This document shows positions 58,211-64,000 of a stretch of 64,000 nt of DNA, piece by piece (the first letter of the stretch is position 1; the number at the start of each line of letters is the position of its first letter). The translations under genes and the position numbers were made by a program. Below the pieces are notes generated by a model that was given only the letters and a program-made list of their open reading frames with translations, did not search any database and was not told the origin of the DNA. Source of the DNA: Loktanella sp. (GTDB lineage: Bacteria > Pseudomonadota > Alphaproteobacteria > Rhodobacterales > Rhodobacteraceae); contig JAIBDT010000003.1 of assembly GCA_024686085.1 (NCBI GenBank), positions 49,309-113,308 on the forward strand, given 5' to 3'.

Positions 58211-59139
58211 TGTTAAATGTTCTCTTTTCCGCCAAACCTGCCGCATGGGATGAATACCAAGCCCCATTGACCAAAGCCTTGTCTGATGCTGGATTGGAGG
58301 CCAATCTATCTTGCGAAATGCCATCCGCCGACGTCGATTACATTGTGCTTGCCCCCAATGGCCCCGTTTCCGATTTCGCCCCCTACGTAAAGACCAAAGC
58401 CGTGCTGAATCTTTGGGCCGGTGTGGAAAGTATCGTACACAATAAAACTTTGACACAGCCTTTGGCCCGCATGGTCGATAACGGCTTAACCCGCGGCATG
58501 GTGGAGTGGGTTGTCGGCCATGTCTTACGCCACCACCTCGGCATGGACGCACATATTTTGGGCCAAGACGGAGAGTGGCGCACGCCCTACCCGCCCCTTG
58601 CCGCCGATCGGCCTGTGACGATATTAGGTTTAGGCGAGTTGGGTCTTGCTTGCTCCCAAGCGCTCGTCACACTTGGGTTCCCAGTGACCGGTTGGTCGCG
58701 AAATCCGAAGTCTGTTGCAGGAGTTCGGTGTTTGTACGGGGATGCGGGGCTGGACCAATCCCTGTCAGACGCGCAAATTGTGGTGCTATTGCTACCAGAC
58801 ACGCCCGCTACCCATAACGTTCTTAACACCGAACGGCTGGCATTGATGGCCCGCGGCGCATTTGTCGTGAACCCCGGACGTGGACCACTGATTGATGACA
58901 ACGCATTGCTTGCAGCTTTAGACAGCGGACAACTTACGCATGCGACACTCGATGTGTTTCGGGTCGAACCATTGCCCGGTGAGCACCCTTTCTGGGCGCA
59001 CCCTCGCGTTACCGTCACCCCGCACATCGCCTCTACAACACGACCTGATACAGCTTCACAAATCATTGCCGAGAACATTCAGCGTTGTGAAAGTGGTTTG
59101 CCACTATTACACCTCGTGGACCGCGCAGCGGGCTATTAA
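58210..59139 (+). CDS. ghrA: glyoxylate/hydroxypyruvate reductase A
   Basis: A 309-residue D-2-hydroxyacid dehydrogenase. The cofactor loop is ILGLGELGLACSQAL, and the catalytic set appears as R in NPGRGPLID, E in FRVEPLPGEHPFW and H in the same segment. It reduces glyoxylate and hydroxypyruvate. Its ATG shares a base with the rodA stop (TAATG), so it is made together with the rod operon, an unusual neighbourhood for a metabolic reductase. It meets the SseB-like gene with a four-base stop overlap (TTAA). Confidence 0.9.
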   Translation: MLNVLFSAKPAAWDEYQAPLTKALSDAGLEANLSCEMPSADVDYIVLAPNGPVSDFAPYVKTKAVLNLWAGVESIVHNKTLTQPLARMVDNGLTRGMVEWVVGHVLRHHLGMDAHILGQDGEWRTPYPPLAADRPVTILGLGELGLACSQALVTLGFPVTGWSRNPKSVAGVRCLYGDAGLDQSLSDAQIVVLLLPDTPATHNVLNTERLALMARGAFVVNPGRGPLIDDNALLAALDSGQLTHATLDVFRVEPLPGEHPFWAHPRVTVTPHIASTTRPDTASQIIAENIQRCESGLPLLHLVDRAAGY

Positions 59140-59912
59140 CGTAATTTGGGTGGCTTATTAGGGTCCATACCTGGCGAACCTGGGGCTTGTGGATCATGCA
59201 GCGCGGGCAGATCAAATCGCAAACCGACCTTCGCCAAATGCGCCGCCAACGGGTCTGATCCGCGCGCAAATAGAACATCCATCGAGCCCGCTTCGATCCC
59301 CGAGAATGTAAGAGCTTCACCTGCTGCACGCGCGAGCGCAGATTCCGATCCGGGTACTGCATCAATAAACGCCAGAACGTGACCGCGTGACTTGTCGTCG
59401 TAAGTAGCCGCCGCAAGGTACGCCATATTGGCAAGGCCCGCAGCAATAGCCAATTTACGATCCAATCCTGTGACGACAGCCTCGGGCAGACCCTTTGGCG
59501 CTGATACTTCAGTCAATCGCGCTTCTGCTTCTTGCGGTTGATTTTCCAAAGTGGCATGCAGCCAATCGACAGCCTCGGTGGGGATGAGCATGGCAGATGG
59601 GGCCACTTCCAAGTTCAGGGCCAACCCGATGCCCTGCCCTGTAATCATCCCTGACAACACGCGGCCCGAAAGGCCCGCATATGGGGCTTCGCGCCCAACA
59701 AATTGTGCAAGCCGTTCTTCACGGTCGAATACCAAAATGAATTGCTGGTCTTCGATTTCGAACAGCTCTGGCGTGACTTTGTCGCCCGCAGCCTCGGATC
59801 CGAGCAACATGAATAACTCGGTATCCGCAAGCCGTTCGTAAAATTGCAGACGCTTTGCATCATCTTCAGGTGAGGCGTCCATAGCGGCGTGGGCAATATC
59901 AAGGTCAGTCAT
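59136..59912 (-). CDS. SseB family protein
   Basis: A 258-residue cytosolic protein. The N-terminal half has the SseB pattern: LADTELFMLL, PELFEIEDQQFILVFDREERLAQF and LEVAPSAMLIP (in short pieces). The family was named for enhanced serine sensitivity and has no firm function. It starts inside the 3' end of the uracil-DNA glycosylase-like gene (eight-base overlap), so they are coupled. Confidence 0.8.
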   Translation of the reverse strand: MTDLDIAHAAMDASPEDDAKRLQFYERLADTELFMLLGSEAAGDKVTPELFEIEDQQFILVFDREERLAQFVGREAPYAGLSGRVLSGMITGQGIGLALNLEVAPSAMLIPTEAVDWLHATLENQPQEAEARLTEVSAPKGLPEAVVTGLDRKLAIAAGLANMAYLAAATYDDKSRGHVLAFIDAVPGSESALARAAGEALTFSGIEAGSMDVLFARGSDPLAAHLAKVGLRFDLPALHDPQAPGSPGMDPNKPPKLR

Positions 59913-60489
59913 CTAGCGCGTCTTTCACTGCTGTTTGTAGTGCGGGAAGTAACGCATCTGCAAACCAAGGATTTTTCTTCAACCATCCGGTATTGCGCCA
60001 CGACGGATGTGGCAAGGGAAAGACACGCGGTGCATGGTCGCGCCAGCAAGAGACGCGGGCATGAACAGAACTGTTGTCACCAAGATGCCAAACCTGCGCA
60101 TGTCCCCCAACCAAAAGGGTCAAAGTGGCAGCACCCAAATAATCCATAACCTGAGATCGCCACGTCGCGGCGCAAATTTTTGGCGGAGCCAGATCATGAC
60201 CCGCATCATTGTAACCAGGGAAGCAAAACGACATTGGCACAATCGCGACCTTGCTTCTGTCATAAAACCTGTCCGACGTGACGCCCATCCATTCTCGCAA
60301 TCTGTCACCAGACGGGTCTGTAAATGGCTTACCGCTTTGATGAACACGGGCGCCGGGCGCTTGGCCAGCAATCACAATACGGGGAGATTTTTCGAACCAA
60401 ACAATGGGCCGTGGTTGATGCGCAGTTGCGGTGCTTGAAAATCGATCAACACAAATTTTGCAGGCAGCAATTGTTTGGTTCAGGGTCAT
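59905..60489 (-). CDS. uracil-DNA glycosylase family protein
   Basis: A 194-residue enzyme of the UDG superfamily. The first motif is GQAPGARVHQSGKPFTDPSGD, with a Gly-x-Ala-Pro-Gly water-activating loop. A PHPSWRN segment near the end is the DNA-intercalating motif. The N-terminal CKIC and a later Cys may hold a metal or disulfide, but the four-Cys iron-sulfur set of family 4 is not complete. It is probably a base-excision or related nuclease-like enzyme. Confidence 0.8.
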   Translation of the reverse strand: MTLNQTIAACKICVDRFSSTATAHQPRPIVWFEKSPRIVIAGQAPGARVHQSGKPFTDPSGDRLREWMGVTSDRFYDRSKVAIVPMSFCFPGYNDAGHDLAPPKICAATWRSQVMDYLGAATLTLLVGGHAQVWHLGDNSSVHARVSCWRDHAPRVFPLPHPSWRNTGWLKKNPWFADALLPALQTAVKDALDD

Positions 60490-60706
60490 AACACAATGCT
60501 AAACAATCACGCGGCGAGGCCAAGCTGAAAATACGTGGCCCAAAACCTTCATCTCGGCAGTGATTTTCCGCCTGCCGGATGTTTGTGCCTGTTTTTTGCC
60601 GTATTCATCGGTCATAGTCACGCAAAAGGGATGCCTGCATGATGGGCTGTTAACCTATTGTCGTCACAAATGACGATGCCCATATAAGGGCAAGAGCGGG
60701 TAAGGC

Positions 60707-61366
60707 ATGTTAGAGTTTACAAACGTCAGCAAGTCCTTTTGGACAGGAACGCAGCGCAAGGTTATCCTTGATCGCGCTTCTTTTCGCGTGGAATTGGGCA
60801 ACTCTCTTGGCATCCTCGCCCCGAACGGCACCGGCAAAACGACCCTCATCAATATGATGGCGGGGCTCGAAAAACCTGACGAAGGATCAATTTTCCGAGG
60901 CTGTCGCATCTCTTTTCCGCTTGGATTTATGGGCGGCGTTGTTGCCCGACATACAGCCAAAGAAAACAGCCGCTATATCGCCCGTCTTTACGGACTTGAT
61001 CCAGATTATGTTGAGGCCTTTTGCCGTTGGCTGTGCGGGATCAATGAATACTTTGATATGCCCATTGGAACCTATTCCACTGGGATGCGCGCACGCTTCA
61101 CATTCTCGCTTTTGCTGGCGCTCGATTTTGATATCTACCTCATCGACGAGGGGATGCCCTCGACCACCGACGCCGAATTCAACAAAAAGGCAGGCGAAAT
61201 CCTGCGCGAACGACTCGAAAATACCACAGTGATCATCGTGTCGCACCAAGCTGCGACGCTTGAAAGGTTCGCAAAATCTGCGGCTGTGTTAAAAGACGGT
61301 AAGATCCACATGTTTGAAACCTTGGAAGAAGCGAAACAGTTGTATGACTACGAAACCCAAGGCTAA
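60707..61366 (+). CDS. kpsT: capsular polysaccharide export ATPase (KpsT-like)
   Basis: A 219-residue ABC ATPase of the polysaccharide-exporter type. Walker A is APNGTGKTT, the signature is degenerate (YSTGMRARF, where LSGGQ is usual), and Walker B is DIYLIDEGMPSTTD. These features match KpsT/Wzt/RbfB-type proteins. It forms the capsule exporter with KpsE and an inner-membrane KpsM not in this window. The 217-base gap upstream (60490-60706) holds only a CGGCAG/CTGCCG hairpin at 60555-60577. Confidence 0.85.
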   Translation: MLEFTNVSKSFWTGTQRKVILDRASFRVELGNSLGILAPNGTGKTTLINMMAGLEKPDEGSIFRGCRISFPLGFMGGVVARHTAKENSRYIARLYGLDPDYVEAFCRWLCGINEYFDMPIGTYSTGMRARFTFSLLLALDFDIYLIDEGMPSTTDAEFNKKAGEILRERLENTTVIIVSHQAATLERFAKSAAVLKDGKIHMFETLEEAKQLYDYETQG

Positions 61367-62975
61367 AAAGTTCCGTATCCGCCGTGATAACCCCATGGGT
61401 CAGAACGCCGATGCGCAACCGGCGACGCCACAAACGGCAGAGCAGCCGGTAACGGCTGCCCCAAAGGCGTCTCAAGGCCAAGTATCGACGGCTGCCGAAA
61501 ACGCAATTGATGCTATCCGCCGTGAAGGGCTGACAGGTCGTCAATTGCGCATGGCCCGGCGCGTGGCTCAAAAGCAAGGCTTTGCAGTCACATCTGACTT
61601 TGACGCAGTGGCGCAATTACGCGCGGCGGGTATCGATCCGTTCCAGCGCAATACCATCTTAGAACTCGTGGCCCCCGAAAGTGGGGTGCCTGGCACCGGC
61701 GGACCTGCTGGGCAACCTGGCGCGGGCGGCGCCCCGACCCAAGAATTGGGTCGTATTCAGTTGCCGCAAACTGTGCCCGAACAAGGGGCCAACTTACCAT
61801 CCACCGACCGCGCCGATCCTGCCAAGGATCGCACGTCGGCGATTATGAAGATCCAGCGCGACATTGCAAAACGTCGCCGTCGCAAGCTCGCGTTACTGTT
61901 GACGCGCCTTAGCTTTTTCGTCTTCCTGCCAACTCTCTTAGTTGGGTATTACTTTGTCGCGATGGCAACCCCAATGTTCGCCACCAATTCCGAATTTGTG
62001 ATTCAGCAGGCTGAACCAGCAAGCGCGGCAGGTGGGCTCGGCGGGATGTTTGCGGGTACGTCTATGGCGACCCAGCAGGACAGTATCACGGTGCAATCCT
62101 ATCTTGCCTCGCGGGCCGCTTTGGTACGCCTGAACGAAGATCACGGGTTCCAAGAGCACTTTAGCGACCCGAGTATCGACAGCATTCAACGTCTTGCGCC
62201 TGATGCAAGCAATGAAGATGTGTTTAGCGTTTACAAAAAGCGCGTAAAAATCAGCTATGACCCAACTGAAGGCATACTTCGCATGGAGGTTATTGCGGCA
62301 ACCCCTGAGGCCAGTCAGAAATTCTCTGAAGCATTGATCGATTACGCTGAAGAACAGGTTGACCAATTGACGCGCCGCTTGCGCGAAGACCAAATGGCGG
62401 GCGCTCGTGCATCTTATGAAAGTTCAGAATTCCGCCGCTCAGAAGCTTTGGCAGAATGGTTGCAAATTCAAGAAGAAACGCAAATTCTTGATCCGGTCAG
62501 CGAGTCCGGAGCAATTATTGGTCAAGTTTCAGCACTCGAATCACAACGCCAGCAGCTGCAATTAAACTTAGCTGCGAAGCTAGGTGTCGCACGCCCTAAC
62601 CAAGCACAGGTTGACGGACTGCGTGCGCAGATCAGTAGCCTAGATACGCTTATCAGTGAACTCCGCGGTCAAATGACAGCGGTCTCGTCAAACGGATCAA
62701 TTGCGTCCCGCAATACAGAACTGCGTTTGGCGGAAGAAAACTATACCTTCCAAACAGTTCTGGTCCAGCAGGCATTGGCGCAAATGGAAGCCGCACAAAT
62801 CGAGGCCAACAGGCAAGTCCGTTATCTCTCATTGGGTGTAGAACCTGTCGCTCCTGACGAAGCGACATATCCGCGCGCCTTCGAGAACACCGTGCTAGCG
62901 TTCCTGATTTTTGCAGGTATCTATCTGATGATATCGCTGACGTCTTCAATCCTCCGCGAACAGGTAACTGCATAA
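61344..62975 (+). CDS. kpsE: capsule polysaccharide export inner-membrane protein (KpsE-like) with N-terminal extension
   Basis: A 543-residue co-polymerase-type protein. Two membrane helices flank a long periplasmic coiled coil: about 182-203 (LLTRLSFFVFLPTLLVGYYF) and about 516-538 near the C-terminus. The N-terminal 180 residues are cytoplasmic and contain GLTGRQLRMARRVAQ, a second helix AQLRAAGIDPFQRN and a Pro/Gly-rich linker; KpsE of E. coli lacks this part. The ATG at 61344 overlaps kpsT by 23 bases. It moves capsule polymer across the periplasm. Confidence 0.83.
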   Translation: MTTKPKAKKFRIRRDNPMGQNADAQPATPQTAEQPVTAAPKASQGQVSTAAENAIDAIRREGLTGRQLRMARRVAQKQGFAVTSDFDAVAQLRAAGIDPFQRNTILELVAPESGVPGTGGPAGQPGAGGAPTQELGRIQLPQTVPEQGANLPSTDRADPAKDRTSAIMKIQRDIAKRRRRKLALLLTRLSFFVFLPTLLVGYYFVAMATPMFATNSEFVIQQAEPASAAGGLGGMFAGTSMATQQDSITVQSYLASRAALVRLNEDHGFQEHFSDPSIDSIQRLAPDASNEDVFSVYKKRVKISYDPTEGILRMEVIAATPEASQKFSEALIDYAEEQVDQLTRRLREDQMAGARASYESSEFRRSEALAEWLQIQEETQILDPVSESGAIIGQVSALESQRQQLQLNLAAKLGVARPNQAQVDGLRAQISSLDTLISELRGQMTAVSSNGSIASRNTELRLAEENYTFQTVLVQQALAQMEAAQIEANRQVRYLSLGVEPVAPDEATYPRAFENTVLAFLIFAGIYLMISLTSSILREQVTA

Positions 62976-63808
62976 TGATCGACGTAAATATTGGTGATTT
63001 GATAGTCAGTAACGACCGCCCACTTTTGGTGATTGCAGGCCCCTGCCAATTGGAAAGCCTAGATCATGCTCAGATGATCGCAGGTCAAATGGCCGAAAAT
63101 TGCAAAGCCGCAGGTGCGCAGTTCGTCTTCAAAGGTAGTTTTGATAAAGCCAACCGAACGTCCCTATCAGGCAAACGTGGGTTGGGCATTGATGCGGGCC
63201 TAAAGGTCATGCAGGCCGTGAAGGATGCAATCGGTTGCCCTGTGCTAACGGACATACACTCTGCCGACCAATGCGCCGATGTGGCGGCCGTGTGTGACAT
63301 CATGCAAATTCCTGCGTTTCTTTGCCGCCAAACCGATCTGTTGCTCGCAGCAGGAGAAACCGGAGCGGTAATTAACGTAAAAAAAGGCCAATTTCTAGCG
63401 CCGTGGGATATGCCCAACGTCGTTTCTAAAATCGAAAGCACAGGCAACAGGCGCATCATGCTTACGGAACGTGGCACATCGTTTGGCTATAATACGCTAG
63501 TTGCCGACATGCGCGGCCTACCGACCATGGCGAAAACAGGGTATCCTGTTGTCATGGATGCGACGCACTCTGTGCAGCAACCAGGTGGCCAAGGTGGGTC
63601 TTCGGGCGGGCAACGCGAATTCGCCCCAGTCATGGCGCGTGCGGCCGTCTCCCTAGGGATTGCGGCTGTGTTTATCGAAACCCATGAAACGCCAGACACT
63701 GCACCCTCCGACGGCCCCAATATGATTCCCCTCGACCAAATGGATGCATTGATCAAAAGTCTCATGGCGTTTGACGCCTTGGCAAAAGCTGATCCTTTGC
63801 GTGTTTAA
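62975..63808 (+). CDS. kdsA: 3-deoxy-8-phosphooctulonate synthase
   Basis: A 277-residue enzyme that condenses arabinose 5-phosphate and phosphoenolpyruvate into Kdo-8-phosphate, needed for lipopolysaccharide and Kdo-linked capsules. The signatures AGPCQLES, FKGSFDKANRTS, GTSFGYNTLVADMR and DATHSVQQPGG are all present. Its ATG shares a base with the kpsE stop (TAATG). The coupling to capsule export suggests Kdo is used as the lipid linker of the capsule here. Confidence 0.94.
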   Translation: MIDVNIGDLIVSNDRPLLVIAGPCQLESLDHAQMIAGQMAENCKAAGAQFVFKGSFDKANRTSLSGKRGLGIDAGLKVMQAVKDAIGCPVLTDIHSADQCADVAAVCDIMQIPAFLCRQTDLLLAAGETGAVINVKKGQFLAPWDMPNVVSKIESTGNRRIMLTERGTSFGYNTLVADMRGLPTMAKTGYPVVMDATHSVQQPGGQGGSSGGQREFAPVMARAAVSLGIAAVFIETHETPDTAPSDGPNMIPLDQMDALIKSLMAFDALAKADPLRV

Positions 63809-63923
63809 CCCACTATTTTGCGAATGCCTTTGGCCCGATTACATAAAAGCAAAATGAATAGCCGATTTTCCCATTTCGGGGCTTGAACAGCCGCCAAGTT
63901 CATCGTATTCACCGCCTCGCTGA

Positions 63924-63998
63924 TGGGGTGTAGCCAAGTGGTAAGGCAACGCTTTTTGGTAGCGTGCACCGTAGGTTCGAATCCTACCACCCCAGCCA
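63924..63998 (+). tRNA. tRNA-Gln (anticodon TTG)
   Basis: All arms fold: acceptor TGGGGTG with CACCCCA, D-arm AGCC/GGC, anticodon stem ACGCT/AGCGT with loop TTTTGGT giving anticodon TTG, and T-arm GTAGG/CCTAC with TTCGAAT. The encoded 3' CCA ends at 63998. It is the last feature of the window. Confidence 0.95.
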
Positions 63999-64000
63999 GC

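Noticed and set aside
63805..63990. 61-residue minus-strand frame starting MVGFEPT
   Set aside because: It is the reverse complement of the tRNA-Gln gene and its upstream spacer, a well-known false protein.
63924..63998. genomic island attachment site at tRNA-Gln
   Set aside because: No integrase or direct repeat of the tRNA 3' end is visible before the window ends.

Overview
The window looks like chromosomal DNA of an alphaproteobacterium of the Rhodobacteraceae (Roseobacter group). This rests on the gene content and local gene orders: YcjX/YcjF next to a DUF2125 protein, a class I (archaeal-type) lysyl-tRNA synthetase, a short Glu-tRNA synthetase, mreBCD-mrdA-rodA in one operon, a KpsT/KpsE-like capsule exporter joined to kdsA, and an OppA-OppB-OppC-OppD-OppF peptide importer. 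I see no phage, transposon, plasmid backbone or CRISPR array. The content is mostly housekeeping, with a few odd genes.

Layout. 1-5814: cell-envelope genes on the minus strand (MotB-like and MotA/ExbB-like pair, ChaC-type cyclotransferase, YcjF and YcjX) with a plus-strand DUF2125 protein. 5896-8851: truA, converging on a two-gene cassette of unknown function. 9065-15105: tamA-tamB, for outer-membrane protein assembly. 15102-20671: oppABCDF on the minus strand, with an intrinsic terminator between oppA and oppB. 21001-24865: hemerythrin-like protein, acs, a small outer-membrane barrel and a DUF3995 membrane protein. 24945-27233: a 762-residue beta-helix protein resembling tailspikes or polysaccharide lyases. 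27361-32048: DUF4864 protein, lysK, TerB-like protein, dacB-nadD. 32118-34738: GH43 glycosidase and an aldo-keto reductase. 34888-39520: ettA, small proteins, a lysozyme-like protein, a PhnA-type zinc-ribbon protein, an unannotated 59-residue membrane protein and two tandem cold-shock genes. 39532-43650: a broken dodecin gene, a GDSL esterase and its divergent YbbA/YbbP-like ABC transporter. 43696-48293: gltX, DUF1801 protein, 2OG-Fe(II) oxygenase, a lipoprotein and nadE. 48432-50531: an 18-repeat MORN protein and an SDR enzyme. 50664-52372: a leucine-rich leader peptide with stem-loops, then leuA. 52648-59139: the rod-shape operon mreB-mreC-mreD-mrdA-rodA with ghrA coupled to its end. 59136-60489: SseB-like protein and a uracil-DNA glycosylase family protein. 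60707-63808: kpsT-kpsE-kdsA. 63924-63998: tRNA-Gln(TTG).

How it fits together. Much of the window serves the cell envelope: Tam translocation, rod elongation, PBP4-type endopeptidase, a lysozyme-like protein, capsule export and a putative proton-driven MotAB/ExbBD-like complex. The best leads for something undescribed are the cassette at 6660-8851, the beta-helix protein at 24945-27233, the 9+9 duplicated MORN array, the leuA leader, the paired cold-shock leaders, the decayed dodecin and the 59-residue membrane protein. Seven of twelve convergent gene pairs overlap by exactly four bases at their stop codons.
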